From NCBI GenBank assembly GCA_943736015.1, contig OX031065.1:37648427-37712426 (forward strand): a DNA stretch of 64,000 nt, written 5' to 3'. Both the position numbers and the translations under genes were made by a program. Below, piece by piece: positions 19,985-31,239 of this stretch. The notes beneath the pieces were generated by a model that saw only the letters and a program-made list of their open reading frames with translations, made no database searches and was not told where the DNA came from. The stretch is from Tridacna crocea (Eukaryota; Mollusca; Bivalvia; Cardiida; Cardiidae). Each line of letters begins with the position of its first letter. Position 1 is the stretch's first letter.

Positions 19985-20234
19985 AACTGACAGTGAAGTA
20001 AAGGGTTAATTGGGAGATACAAACATAGTATAAAATAATTCAAAAAATAGTGTAACAAATAGAGAATCTGCCTATTTTCCAGTTTCTCAAATTTTGTGAT
20101 AGGTTCATTGTATATCAATCAATAAAAATCTACTATAAAATATCAGTCAATTGAACACAACAGCCCTGCACTGTGTTGGTGAAGTCAATGGTGGATGGAG
20201 TAAATGGAAAGTAACAGATCGTTGCAAAACTATA

Positions 20235-20476
20235 TCAACTCATTAACAAAAGAAACAATTTTTGGTTTGTCCAAATCGAAAGCATTTGCAGACAAAATTT
20301 GTAAACGACAAAATTTAAAAGTGACTGAAAATTTGAAATTTGCTTGGTGAAGGGTAGAAAACTGTGGGAAAAGGAGAAAATGCTGGTTACCAGCATTTTC
20401 TCCTTTTCCCACAATGTTTTCTAAGGGCTTCTTTCTCAGGGTTGTCAAAAGTAGGGATTGTGTGGTAATTGGTTAA
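20235..20476. mobile_element. P1 hairpin MITE, reverse, sharing its right TTAA
   Basis: Left end CTCATTAACAAAAGAAAC, intact core, right end GTGTGGTAATTGGTTAA. The right TTAA (20473-20476) is also the left TTAA of the next element. Confidence 0.8.
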
Positions 20477-20927
20477 CTCTTCACCACACAATCCTCAGTT
20501 TTGACGCCCTTGAAGAAAAAGCCTCTAGAAAACACTGTGGGAAAAAGAGAAAATGCTGGTAACCAGCATTTTCTCCTTTTCCCATAATGTTTTCTACGCT
20601 TCCCAAAACACATTTCATTTTTTGAACAATGTTTATTAGGTCGTCTGCAAATGCTTTGAATTTGGACCAGAGTCTTAACTCATTACCAAACGACAATATT
20701 TTAGGCTTGCCCAATTGGAAAACATTTGCAGACGACATAATGAAAGTGACTGAAAATTTGAAATTAGTTTTGTGATGGGTAGAAAACATCGTGGGAAAAG
20801 GAGAAAATGCTGGTTACCAGCATTTTCTCCTTTTCCAACAATGCTTTCAAGAGGCTTCTTTTCCAGGGGCGTCAAAAGTAGGGATTGTGTGGAAATGGGT
20901 AAAGTTTTGTTGTTTGGTAAAGAGTTA
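20473..20927. mobile_element. P1 element, forward, interrupted near its right end
   Basis: TTAACTCTTCACCACACAATCC to GGACCAGAGTC is followed by the nested element at 20674. It then resumes at AGTTTTGTTGTTTGGTAAAG. Confidence 0.8.
20674..20902. mobile_element. P1 hairpin MITE, reverse, nested
   Basis: TTAACTCATTACCAAACGAC on the left, GTGTGGAAATGGGTAA on the right. It sits in the CCAGTCTAAAATTTT segment of the host copy. Confidence 0.8.
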
Positions 20928-21167
20928 AAGCAGTTCTAATTACCTTTAATTACCAACGCGAACTGCTGTTATTGTGTTTCCTCAAAACAAATCCGATATA
21001 CTGTATGAGAATAAAGAATCAAGGTCTGACACAATATCAACTTGTGTACCTATAGATTCTAGATCTGCCTACAAGTTCAACATGTCCTGTATCATCAAAC
21101 ACTTATCAAAAAAAAATGTATAGCTACAATTATTTCTCAAAACCAAAAGTTTCTTTCACTTTTTCCC

Positions 21168-21401
21168 ATAACCCTATAACCACATAATGCCAACTTTTAA
21201 CAAGCCGAGGAAAGAAGCCTTTTAAAATCATTGTGGGAAATGGAGGAAATCCTGGTAACCAGCATTTTCTCTTTCACCCACAAGGTTTTCTACCCTGTAA
21301 TCTAAAAACTGTACCATTTCAACAACACTGCAATTTTTATCTGCAAATTAAATCTTTCTATTCGGACAAGGCTAAAGTTTTGTCATTTGATAAAGGGTTA
21401 A
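21168..21401. mobile_element. diverged forward P1 MITE
   Basis: ATAACCCTATAACCACATAATGC on the left, TGTCATTTGATAAAGGGTTAA on the right, core with several unmatched substitutions. Confidence 0.7.
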
Positions 21402-21636
21402 TCTGTGATCGTTAGGTATGTATGTCCACAATTGTGAAAAGTGAATTGAATGTAGTGAATTGAATCAGTTTCTTTGTCCTCCTGTTACCTCTTTTGACAA
21501 GCGAAAAGCACTGAAGTGCAAAATGATAACATAATTATCTTGTTTACAAGAATGTAAACATATATGGCATATTCAGCGTCATTAATACACACATGTAAAA
21601 AAACATATACATGTATTATTATTATAGTCTTCCTTG

Positions 21637-21854
21637 TTTTCACCAAACAATCCCCCGTTTTTACAACCTTGAGATAGAAGCCTTTTGAAAACATTTTGGG
21701 AAAAGGAGAAAATGCTGGCAAGCAGCATTTTCTCCTTTTTCCACAATGTTTTCTAAAGTGCTGTAAATAAATTTCAATTTTTGAGTTATGTTTGTCGTCT
21801 CAAGTGCCTTTAATTTGGACGAGTCTAAAATTTTGTTGTTTGGTAGACAGTTAA
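21637..21854. mobile_element. forward P1 MITE, shares TTAA with the next copy
   Basis: TTCACCAAACAATCCCCCG on the left, TTTGTTGTTTGGTAGACAG then TTAA on the right. The core is GCTGGCAAGCAGC. Confidence 0.75.
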
Positions 21855-22080
21855 CCCTTTACCACACAGCAGAATTTTAGACCTATCCAACTCGAAAGCA
21901 TTTGCAGAGGATAATTTCGTAGTGGTTCAAATGATGCAATTTTTCTTTGATAGAGTAGAAAACTTTGTGGGAAAAGGAGAAAATGCTGGTTACCGGCATT
22001 TTCTCCTTTTCCCACAAAGTTTTCAAAAGGCCTCTTCCTCAGGGTCGTAAAAACCAGGGATTGTTTGGTAAAGGGATAAG
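21851..22080. mobile_element. P1b hairpin MITE
   Basis: TTAACCCTTTACCACACAGC on the left, GTTTGGTAAAGGGATAA on the right, intact core. The left TTAA is common with the preceding element. Confidence 0.85.
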
Positions 22081-22119
22081 GACAGAGCACCAGTAGATAT
22101 AGGTAAGACTCTTTCCTAA

Positions 22120-22322
22120 ATGATTTCGTGTTTTGATGACCCTGAGGGAAATGGCTTTTTGGAACATTTAAGCAAAAGGACAAAATGCTGGTAACAAGCA
22201 TAATTTCCATTTCCCAAAATGTCTCTACTTTGTTAAAAACAACTTTGGGGCAATACTCAGTTTGTTATATGTTGATGATTGCACCATGGTTTAGTCTAAA
22301 AATTTGTGATTAGGTAGAGCTA
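22120..22322. mobile_element. degenerate forward P element
   Basis: GTTTTGATGACCCTGAGGG and GTCTAAAAATTTGTGATTAGG mark the two halves around a worn core (AAATGCTGGTAACAAGC). Confidence 0.55.
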
Positions 22323-22483
22323 ATTCTTTACCACACAATACTGATTTTTAATGACCCTCAGAAAAAAGCCTTTTAAAAACATTATGGAATATATTTGACA
22401 TTTATGCCAAATAAATGTTGTCATCTGCAAGTGCTCTCAAATTGGGTCCTTCTAAAGAAAATTGTCATTTAGGGAAGAATTAA
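22320..22483. mobile_element. forward P1 MITE lacking its hairpin core
   Basis: TAATTCTTTACCACACAATAC to TTTTAAAAACATTATGG is joined directly to CATTTATGCC-type right half, ending AGGGAAGAATTAA. It is only about 164 bp. Confidence 0.7.
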
Positions 22484-22713
22484 CTCATTACCAAATGACA
22501 AAATTTTAGACTTGTCCAAATCAAAAGCATTAATTTTGCAGACAACAAAATAACAGTGACTGAAAATTTGAAATTTGTCTTGTAAAGGGTAGAAAATATT
22601 GTGGGAAAAGGAGAAAATACTGGTTACCAGCATTTTCTCCTTTTCCCACAATGTTTTCTAAAGGCTTCTTTCTCAAGGTCGTCAAAAGTAGTAATTGTGT
22701 GATAATGGGTTAA
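22480..22713. mobile_element. P1 hairpin MITE, reverse orientation
   Basis: TTAACTCATTACCAAATGAC on the left, TGTGTGATAATGGGTTAA on the right, intact core. Shares the left TTAA with the core-less copy at 22320. Confidence 0.85.
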
Positions 22714-22934
22714 AACATTTTGGTCTCTTGTACAAACAGATTATATCCATTCCATTGCGATTCCAGGATTTATTTATTATCACTGTATTTTGTTATTGGG
22801 TTTGAAAGATTTGAATTGTAACCTAAACTTCAGAAGAAATCACATCATAATTAAAAAAGAAAAGTCAGTAGTAGAAGAAATATGTAAAACTTGGGTTGTC
22901 AGTAAAAGCAAAATAGTCCCAAAAATACTGAAAC

Positions 22935-23134
22935 TTAACCCTTTACTCCATAGATACTCATTTCTATACATTGCTTGTAGGAGCCTTTGGAAAACATAGT
23001 GGCAATTTCACCTTTTGTCACAATGTTTTCTATGCTATCAAAAGGTGTCATTTACACATAAGAAATGGCTTCATCCTTGCTGTCATTTAGGGTCAATTAG
23101 AAATGCCATGGAAATGCCTTATGGGGTAAGGGTA
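22935..23134. mobile_element. P3 MITE with one core arm deleted
   Basis: TTAACCCTTTACTCCATAG on the left, CTTATGGGGTAAGGGTAA on the right. ACATAGTGGCAATTTCACC shows that the left arm and loop of the core are missing. Confidence 0.75.
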
Positions 23135-23466
23135 AAAAAACTACCGTTAGGTCTATGACTACAAAAACAACAGTTTTGATTTTAAGGAACAGATACTTCT
23201 AAATCTGAAACAATGTACCTAAATATCTGAAATAAACACTTTATTTTCAAGAAAATTATGATATGTACACATAACTAGCAATATACATATTATTTTCTTT
23301 TCCGAAGTGCTATTTTTCTATCTATGAAATGGATGATACAATCTTTATGAAATGGGTGGTACAATCTATACAGAAAACAAAAACCGAAAAGAATCAATAA
23401 AACAGTTGTGACAGGTGGCAAAATAATATCTCCAGATATAAAAAATCTAAAACACAATTGTAGCAT

Positions 23467-23657
23467 CAGAGCTCCAGATAAGAGGGAGTGATGGCATTCT
23501 AAATGTTATTTCCCTTCCAAACCCTATCTTGTGGGTACTCATTAGAATCGTCTCAATGAGACGATTCCAATGAAAACCCATAATATAGAGTTTAGTGGAG
23601 AATAACTAATATTTTCAATTATGAAATCAAAATCACTTTCTCTGTCTGGAGCTCCAG
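23467..23657. mobile_element. F5 fold-back MITE, copy 2
   Basis: CAGAGCTCCAGATAAGAGGG on the left and CTGGAGCTCCAG on the right bracket the central AATCGTCTCAATGAGACGATT palindrome. Confidence 0.75.
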
Positions 23658-23677
23658 ATGCATTCTTCCCAACAAGA

Positions 23678-23906
23678 TTAACCCTTTCCCACACAATCCC
23701 TACTTTTAATGACCCTGAAAAGGAGGCCTTTTGAAAACATTGTTGGAAAAGGAGAAAATGCTGGTAACCAGCATTTTCTCCTTTTCCCACAATAGTTTTC
23801 TACTCTTCACAGAACAAATTTCAAATTTTCTGTCACTTTTATTTTGTCGTCTGCAAATGCTTTCAATTCAGACCAGTCTAAAATATTGTCGTTCGGTAAT
23901 GAGTTA
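23678..23906. mobile_element. P1 hairpin MITE, forward orientation
   Basis: 229 bp with both TTAA ends. Left CCCTTTCCCACACAATCCC mixes P1 and P2 features. Intact core. Confidence 0.85.
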
Positions 23907-23992
23907 AATGACATGCTAACTTTTCTTATTAGATGATATTATTCATGCTTTGTGATAAACCCGAGACCAAACTGAAGAATCCAATATTTAAC

Positions 23993-24182
23993 AACTTAGC
24001 ATGGCTTTTGAAAATAGTATGACAAATGGAGAAAGTGCTGCATAATCAAATTCTCCTTTTCCCACAAAGCATTATACTCTTTCAGAGATACATCCCATCT
24101 CTTGAGTTACACCTACAGGTAATTTGTTGTCTGTTAATGCTTTCAAAATGGACAAATCTGAAATGGAGTCATATGGTCAACT
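23993..24182. mobile_element. degenerate P element
   Basis: GGCTTTTGAAAATAGTATG, AGAAAGTGCTGCATAATC and TGCTTTCAAAATGGACAAATC trace a worn forward copy. Confidence 0.45.
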
Positions 24183-24404
24183 CTTTACCACACAATGTCG
24201 ACTTTTAACTATCCTGAAAAAGAAGCCTTTGAAAACACTGTAGGAAAAGGAGAAAATGCTGGTAACCAGCATTTTCTCCTTTTCCCACAGTGTTTTCTAC
24301 CCTCCCCAAGCCAAATTTTAATTTTTCAGTCACACTTATTTTGTCATCTGCAAATGCTTTCAATTTGGACCAGTCTAAATTTTTCTTGTGTGGTAAAGAG
24401 TTAA
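24177..24404. mobile_element. P1 hairpin MITE, forward orientation
   Basis: GTCAACTCTTTACCACACAATG on the left (TTAA mutated to TCAA), CTTGTGTGGTAAAGAGTTAA on the right, intact core. Confidence 0.8.
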
Positions 24405-24424
24405 AAACTAGCAGGAAATTGGAG

Positions 24425-24646
24425 TTAACCCTTTACCCAACAACAATATTTTAGACAGGTCCAATTTGAAAGCGCTTGCAGACAACAACATTTACATGGC
24501 ACAGATGATCAGATTTCTATCAGATAGTCTAGAAAGCATTGTGGGTAAAGGACAAAATGCTGGTTACCAGCATTTTCTTATTTTCCTACAATGTTTTCGA
24601 AAGGGCCACTTCTCATGCTTGTGAAAACTTGTGTGGTAAAGGGTTA
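24425..24646. mobile_element. P1 MITE, reverse orientation
   Basis: TTAACCCTTTACCCAACAAC on the left, TTGTGTGGTAAAGGGTTAA on the right. Core arms carry a few mismatches. Confidence 0.8.
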
Positions 24647-24674
24647 AATTGTATAAACTGTATGCACTTAGCCA

Positions 24675-24896
24675 TGAACTCTCTACCAAACAACAAGATG
24701 GACTGGTCCAAACTGAAAGCTTTTGCAGACAACAAATAAAAGATGGCTAAAATGCTGGAATTTGCCCCTCACTGATAAGAAAACATTGCAGTAACAGGAG
24801 AAAATGCTGGCTAACTGCATTTTCTCCTTTTGTCACAATGTTTTCAAAAGGCTTATTTCCAAAGTTAGTTAAGACCTGGGATTGTTTGGTAAAAGA
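24675..24896. mobile_element. diverged reverse P1 MITE
   Basis: GAACTCTCTACCAAACAACAAG on the left, GGGATTGTTTGGTAAAAG on the right. Core GAGAAAATGCTGGCTAACTGC. Confidence 0.7.
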
Positions 24897-25106
24897 TTTT
24901 TTCTACCTGATGCTCAATCCCAACTACAACCTGTTCCCGGATAATTCTCTCAAAAACGTGGCATATGTCCATATGAACCCTAGGCCTACAACGGTATGAG
25001 ATTCCATGATATAACAGATTTCCATAACCTTCCATGTAAGAAGTAAACATCATTACAACAGGAACACTCTGAGGAGCCACAAATCACTACTACGAAATTA
25101 GTCATA

Positions 25107-25335
25107 TTAACCCATTACCACACAATTCCTACTTTAGACAACCCTGAGAAAGAACCCTTTAGAAAACATTGTGGGAAAAAGAGAAAATGCTGGTAACCAG
25201 CATTTTCTCCTTTTCCCACAATGTTTTCTACCCTTCCCAGACCAAATTTCAATTTTTCAGTCACTTTTATCTGGTAATATGCAAATGCTTTTGGTTTGGA
25301 CAAGCCTATAATTTTGACGTTTGGGAAAGTGTTAA
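25107..25335. mobile_element. P1 hairpin MITE, forward orientation
   Basis: 229 bp with TTAA ends, left CCCATTACCACACAATTCC, right GACGTTTGGGAAAGTGTTAA, intact core. Confidence 0.85.
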
Positions 25336-26160
25336 ACTTGGCTGACCTGTTTCTGACATTTGCATAAAAGCCAGGCGGACTATGCTTTATTATGTTGAGA
25401 AGGTATATCAAAATGACAAACTTGACCTCCAGACCTTAATTTTGACCAGAAGTAAGTTCCACAATTTCAAACAAAGTTTAGACCAACTGAGTAAAGAAAA
25501 GTAGCCTCTTAAAAGTCAGGGTAAAAAAAGTATTAGTAATCCTATCATTTGAGTAAAAATTTCATACCTACAATGAAATGCTAATATCAGATCGTTGCTG
25601 CAAAATAATGAGTTACAATTTAATTAATATCAAAACAATTTCAAACAATCAATAGCACACAAACCCAGCACATCTGAGGTTAAATTTAGTGGGTGTTTGT
25701 TCCCTTATTATCACTCCACATTAACAGAAACAAACTTATTACCACTCCACATTAACAGAAACAAATACAAATGTAATGCATAAACACCTTCTGATGACAA
25801 CCCTGCATTGGATATTTTCTGAAATGTGAGGGAGCAACTGCCTGAGAAAAAAATTGCATCCCTGTATTTCCAAGATTGGTAACAGGGTGTTTTTTCTTTT
25901 CCTACAGTGTTTCTCCTCTGTCATTTTAGTACTATTTTTTCATTAAGGGAAAAGTTAGCTGCTTAGTAATGGTTCAAACTAATTTACACCAAACAGCCAT
26001 ACATTCTTAAAATCTTCACAAAATAGCTTTTTGACAAGATAAAGGAGTAGATTTAATAGTTAGGAACATTCTCATCTTTTCCAATAAACTTTACAAGTCC
26101 TATAATATGAACTATATTTGATTTTTCAGCTATAACTGCTTTCACTATGGACAAGTGGGT
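25336..26160. other. no gene recognised
   Basis: AT-rich sequence downstream of the SLC10 gene. A 25-bp direct repeat (ACTCCACATTAACAGAAAC at about 25714 and 25745) and a possible worn P core (TTTTCTTTTCCTACAGTG near 25890) are the only structures seen. Confidence 0.4.
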
Positions 26161-26164
26161 TTTT

Positions 26165-26170
26165 TTTATT
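26165..26170 (-). promoter_or_regulatory. candidate polyadenylation signal of the SLC10 gene
   Basis: TTTATT on the plus strand reads AATAAA on the minus strand, 17-22 bp past the stop codon. That is unusually close, so another signal further downstream is possible. Confidence 0.35.
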
Positions 26171-26186
26171 TTGGTACAAAATAAAA

Positions 26187-29100
26187 TTAATGGTTGTTGT
26201 TCCCATTGACATTAATGTAAACATTATTTTCGTTGGTACAGTATTTCATATTCATGTCATCTTTTTCACCAGACTCCTCGTTCTCATCGCTCCCATTTTT
26301 ATCATCTAAATACAGCTCCCCAGTTTTGGGTGCATACCATCTTTTATAGATCTCATACGCAATAATAGCTACCAACATTGGAATGGGTGTAAAAATAGCA
26401 GCTGCAATAGGGGCCACAATACTGATATCATTATCAGGGGCTGGAAGGGACACTTTCAAAAGAACAATTGCAATGCCAGTGTTCTGTATCCCTGTTTCTA
26501 TAGCAATGGTTCGAATTCTCTCCCAACTCTGCCTTGTAATGATAGCTGTTACTCCGCCAAAGATGAAGCCAATGTATGGCACAAGTGCACCTGCTAGCAG
26601 AATTTCCGGTTTTTTCCTCATCAGTGTAAAAATGTAGAGATTGGAATAAACACCCAGAGTGAACACAAGGATGAAGAAAATGACCATCAATGGACGAATG
26701 CATTTAGTGATATACTTGGCCCAGTTTGGTTTCTTCCACTTAATTAGCATTCCTATTGCAACAGGAATGAGTAGGCCAGCCAATGAGGTCAGGATATTGG
26801 TGTAGGGCACTTCAACCTGAGTTCTATAAATAACTTTGACACCCACTGTAAACAACCAGAGAGGTATCATACCTGAAAATATAATACATACATGTACAAT
26901 ACAGACTACAAACGGCAACTGAAACAGCTGGATAACACTGAATTTCATTAAATCTTTTAACCCTTTACCACACAGTGATGACTTTTATCGACCCAGAGGA
27001 AGAGGCCTTTTGAAAACTTTGTGGGAAAAGGAGAAAATGCTGGTTGCCAGCATTTTCTCCTTTTCCCACAAAGTTTTCTTGTCTATCAAAGAAAAAGTAC
27101 ATCATTTGAGCCACTAAGAATTTATTGCCTGCAAATGCTTTTGATTTGGATAGGTCTACAATTCTACTGTGTGGTAAAGGGTTAAAAAGCACTCATATCT
27201 TTTGGACACCCTTTAACTCTTTACCAAACAACAAATTTAAAGATTAGTCCAAATTGAAAGCATCTGCAGACTATAGCATTGAAATTTGTTTTAGGAAGGA
27301 CAGAAAACATTGAGGGAAAAGGAGAAAATGCTGGTTACCAGCATTTTCTCCTTTTCAAACAATGTTTTCAAAAGGTTTCTTTCTCACAGTCGTTAAAAGT
27401 TGGGATTGTGTGGTAAAGGGTTAAGTCTTTACTAAACAACAAAATTTTAGACTGGTCCAAATTGAAAGCACTTGCAGATGACAAAATAAACTTAACTCAA
27501 AAATTGAAATTATTTTGGGAAGGATAGAAAACATTGTGAAAAAAGGAAAGAATAGAGGTATTAAAGAATAAGTTTTCTGCCTATGTTGTGATTCTTGACA
27601 CTGTCAGTGTTTCCCATTAAACTGACCCTTTCCAAAGCGACAAAATTTAGACTATTTCCAAACTGAAAGAGTTTGCAGAGGACAATGTTAAATTTGATAA
27701 AAAAAAATGGCAGAAACTTACCAATTTGGATAGAAAACATTGAGAGAAAAGGAGAAATTGCTTCTTTTTCTCACATTGTTTTCATAAGAGTTATACTGCA
27801 GAAATGTAGAAACACAGAAATTGCTAGTTATGAGCAATTTCTCCTTTTCCCACAATGTTTTCAAAAGAGTTACAGTGCAGACACGTAAAAATATAGGTTT
27901 ATTTTAGAAAAAAAATCTTATCAAACTGCACTTAGTCATTCAGCAGTCTCAAAACTCTAGAGTTCTAGGAGTCACTGTATTTTCCTAACTTGCTTCAAAA
28001 GAAAAATTGAGGTTCACTGGAAGATCGAAATTTATTTCATCGAGTGGACACCATTGGTAATATTTTCACGAGTGGCACAGCCATGAGTGAAAATATTACC
28101 GATGATGTTCACGATATGAAATAAATTTCGATCTTTCACCGAAAAAAAACAACAACAAATATTCTATTTTATTTCATGCTTTTAACCCTTTCTGGGAGGA
28201 GCTTAATCAAAATCCAGTACAGTTCCCTTCTGTTATTCCCCGTGGCATACCCCCCAACCGCATAGCAACACATTACAATATTATGTCTAGCGCAAGAAAT
28301 GTAAGGTAAATGACGTCATATTTCATCTGGTTGAAAAGCACACGCAATTAACCTAGGCAACAAGAACATGGAAATCGGTATTTTCACTGGTGGTACCAGT
28401 GTAAGATCGAAAAGTATTTTCACTGCTATTTTCGATATCCTACCATAAAGCATGAAATAATATGAGATAACCCCAATTTCTGTGAGTCACTTCTCTGAAC
28501 AATCTTTGGCTGAACAGTGGCATGCTGAGTATCAAACTGCTAATATCCTAAGCAGCTCTGACTTGCTTTTAGCCACAAAATTCATGCATATTCACAGAGC
28601 CCCAGATAAGAGGGAGTGATGGTATTCTAAATCCATTATTTCTCTTTGGAACCCTATGTTGTGTGTACTCATTAGAATAGTCTCGATGAGACAATTCTAA
28701 TGAGTACCACAACATAGGGTTTAGTGCAGAATAATATATATTTTCAATTTTGAAATCAATAACACTCCCTCTATTTGAGCTCTGATATTCAGATCACCAA
28801 CTTTATTCTATAAAACAAATGCCTACCAAATGACAGTATAGTGCTACAGAGGGTCATGGTCACACTCAATGAGACATCCCCAGCCAAGAGATAGGTGTAC
28901 ATGTTGCTAGCAGCTCCACCTGGTGAACACGCCATTGCAAAGAACCCAAGACCATTCACTTCATCAAACTTCAACATGTAGATTACCCCTAGAGCAATCT
29001 GAAGAAAATAAGTTTATAGAAAGTTATTTTCAGTCTTTTATCTCATCATAAATCTGTAGGAGCTGTTGGTCTAACATTCAGATCAACAGAAATCAAAGCT

Positions 29101-30923
29101 TACTTATCTCAGAAGTTCCTACCCTTAACCATATCAAAAAATTTCGGACTTGTCAAAACTAAAAGCATTTGCACACAACAATTTCATATGATATAATTAT
29201 TCTTTGACAGTGTAGAAAATACAGTGGGAAAAGGAGAAAATGTTGTCACAAGCATTTCCTTCTTTTCCTGCAACCTTTTCAAAAGCCTTCTTTCTCTGGG
29301 GTGTTAAAAGTCACCATTGTCCAGTGAAGGGTTAAGAGCACTAAATTAATGAAACAGACCTTTTTCGGAAAAACATCTGAAACATTGTCATTTCAAATTT
29401 GTTATGGCCAGAGTATGTAATGCAGCAACTCAGTACATGTACCAGTATGTTGTAAATGAGAGTGCAGGTCAAAGATCAAGCTGAACATTCTGTGCAGTCT
29501 AATCTTAATCTACACTGTTTGCAAAAACAGCTCAAGTTAGTGCCTGTGTTTTATGGGTTAAAAGCTGTTAGCAGTATATTGCTTTTTATAAAGTACTGCA
29601 TTGATCATTAGTTATATGAAGAAAAAATTACTTATACATATTACTTTTCTTCTAATACATCTGTCACCTTACTTGTATGGCAGTATTACAGTAATGTCCA
29701 TAAACCCAGAGCTCAAGGTAGAGGGACTGATTTTGATTTCATAATCAAAAATATTACTTATCCTCCACGTAACCCCATGTTATGCCTATAGGTACTCATT
29801 AGAATCGTCTCACCGAGGATATTCTAATGACTACCCACAACATAAAGTTTTCAGGAGAAATAACGGATTTAGAATGCCATCATTCCCTCTTATCTGGAGC
29901 TCTGATAAACCCATTTAACTCATTACCAAACGACAAATTTTTAGACTTGTCCAAATTGAAATCATTTGCAGACAACAAAATAAATGTGGCTCAAAAATTG
30001 AAATTTGTGTTAGGAAGGGTAGAAAACATTGTTGGAAAAGGAGAAAATGCTAGTTACCAGCATTTTCTCCTTTTCCCACAGTGTTTTTTCAAAAGGCTTC
30101 TTACTCAGGGTCATCAAAAGTAGCGATTGTGTGGTAATGGGTTAATTCTATGAAACGCCTACAAAATGACATCAACAATGATTACATTAAAACTTGTATG
30201 AGGGAAGAAAATTCATAATGGGTATATTACACTGAAAACTTGGGAGGTTTTATGATAAATTTATATGTACAGATGTAAATCCAAGAAAGCCAATAGAGAG
30301 TGTCTTACCAATGGCATAAGTATAAACTGTGAGAACATTCCCGTAGCTGGTCCAATAGGTTTCCTGAGTACCTCTTTCACTACAGCTAGTTCAGTTTTAC
30401 AACCCATGGCTATATTAGCCAGGCAGACAAGTATTATAACCATGCCTGTAAAGGAATGACTTAAAGCCGACTCCTTTCGACTGATTATCACATTGTATTT
30501 CTGTGGAATTTCGTACCAATCAAAACTCTGTGGAGCAGTAGCAGCAACAGCATCATACTCCAGAGGTTCCTTTACTGTCGTCTTGTTAGCAAAAAAGCTG
30601 AAAAACACCTTTCCCAGAAATTTGCCCTTGACATTCAAGGTGAAATTTGTAGGAGTCTCATCCACACTATGCGTCATATTTCCCGTGAATTCTATATGAT
30701 CTGGAAGTGACACAATAGGTATAATCTTTAAATCGACATCAGTGTACTTTACGGCGGAAAACGTCAACTCTCTCTCCTCCGTTTCTTTCATAACAACCGG
30801 GTACGAATCGAAGAAATCCATATCAACATACGCTGGATTTGTCTTGTTTGCCTTCACTACTCCATACAGAGTTATTAAACAATTCAAAACGAACAATATT
30901 ACCAGCTTTACAGGACATGCCAT
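26187..30923 (-). CDS. SLC10-family sodium/bile acid cotransporter-like protein, complete, 3 exons
   Basis: Minus-strand exons are 30923-30309, 28998-28827 and 26872-26187. All introns are GT-AG, phases join, and the total is 1473 nt (490 aa plus stop). Family hallmarks are MGCKTELA (aa 173-180), FILMPL (200-205), CSPGGAASN in the Na+-site region (229-237) and ETGIQNTG (388-395). Hydrophobic segments throughout exons 2-3 fit a polytopic plasma-membrane transporter. Residues 1-25 look like a signal peptide, and aa 26-155 form a soluble ectodomain with NxT sites at N26, N82, N93 and N113. This long N-terminal domain is typical of SLC10A3 (P3) and SLC10A5, not the short-tailed ASBT/NTCP. The tail (from about aa 457) is Asp/Glu/Asn-rich. 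The ATG at 30923 is preferred because it opens the signal peptide; the frame stays open upstream to 31070. The substrate cannot be read from sequence, and several family members have no shown transport activity. Confidence 0.95.
26957..27185. mobile_element. P1b hairpin MITE in SLC10 intron 2
   Basis: 229 bp with TTAA at both ends, CCCTTTACCACACAGTGATG on the left, CTACTGTGTGGTAAAGGG on the right. It begins about 85 bp upstream of the last-exon acceptor in transcript orientation. Confidence 0.85.
27213..27424. mobile_element. P1 hairpin MITE, reverse orientation
   Basis: TTAACTCTTTACCAAACAAC on the left, GATTGTGTGGTAAAGGGTTAA on the right, intact core. Its right TTAA is shared with the next fragment. 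Confidence 0.85.
27421..27567. mobile_element. left half of a reverse P1 MITE
   Basis: TTAAGTCTTTACTAAACAAC through AGAAAACATTGTGAAAAAAGG, then the copy is truncated within the core. Confidence 0.65.
27618..27910. mobile_element. diverged P2 element with a duplicated core arm
   Basis: CTGACCCTTTCCAAAGCGAC on the left. GAGAAATTGCTTC-type core arms appear twice (about 27750 and 27815) with two TTTTCA-AAGAGTTA right arms. Confidence 0.55.
28023..28455. mobile_element. inverted-repeat element
   Basis: GATCGAAATTTATTTCATCG near 28023 faces GATATGAAATAAATTTCGATC ending 28133, with GGTAATATTTTCAC/GTGAAAATATTACC inside. Related pieces (GGTATTTTCACTGGTGG, TTTTCGATATCC, GCATGAAATAA) recur to about 28455. 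Within SLC10 intron 2. Confidence 0.6.
28595..28784. mobile_element. F5 fold-back MITE, copy 3
   Basis: A 190-bp element from CAGAGCCCCAGATAAG to TTGAGCTCTG, flanked on both sides by ATATTCA (28588-28594 and 28785-28791). It ends 43 bp past the donor of SLC10 exon 2 in transcript orientation. Confidence 0.85.
29125..29335. mobile_element. diverged reverse P1 MITE
   Basis: TTAACCATATCAAAAAATTTC on the left, CAGTGAAGGGTTAA on the right. Core GGAGAAAATGTTGTCACAAGC. Confidence 0.65.
29380..29572. mobile_element. P4-like element, diverged
   Basis: GCCAGAGTATGTAATGCAGC precedes a core of AAGATCAAGCTGAACATTC facing TGTGCAGTCTAATCTTAATC, then GCAAAAACAGCTC and TATGGGTTAA. Confidence 0.5.
29707..29904. 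mobile_element. F5 fold-back MITE, copy 4
   Basis: A 198-bp element from CAGAGCTCAAGG to CTGGAGCTCTG, flanked by exact 7-bp repeats ATAAACC (29700-29706 and 29905-29911). Within SLC10 intron 1. Confidence 0.85.
29915..30145. mobile_element. P1 hairpin MITE, reverse orientation
   Basis: TTAACTCATTACCAAACGAC on the left, GATTGTGTGGTAATGGGTTAA on the right. Core GCTAGTTACCAGC with one unmatched base. Confidence 0.85.
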
Positions 30924-31239
30924 TCTGTGATTTAGTTTCTGTACCCCTGAATACAAACTAACGTGCCAGCAAGGTGCTATGTGACAGACGGCACGAAATC
31001 CGGTTGTGTAGAGTGACAGGTCATGCGTGACCGTTCCAGTTTGTAACACATAACAAGGGAGACTACTCATTTTAAATTTTATTGTGATTCGTCAGAACTA
31101 TGTTGCGTCTCACAAATATTCGCCCTAGGCGATATTTGCTCTAACACAAAAATGTACTTTGAAACCTATTTTATACGATTTTCCCCCTATCCACACTTGC
31201 ATTTTATTTACAAAAGCCAAGTTTTTTTTTATTTTTCGT

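Noticed and set aside
30924..31070. N-terminal extension of the SLC10 protein from the upstream ATG
   Set aside because: The added 49 residues would bury the signal peptide. The downstream ATG gives a normal secretory start.
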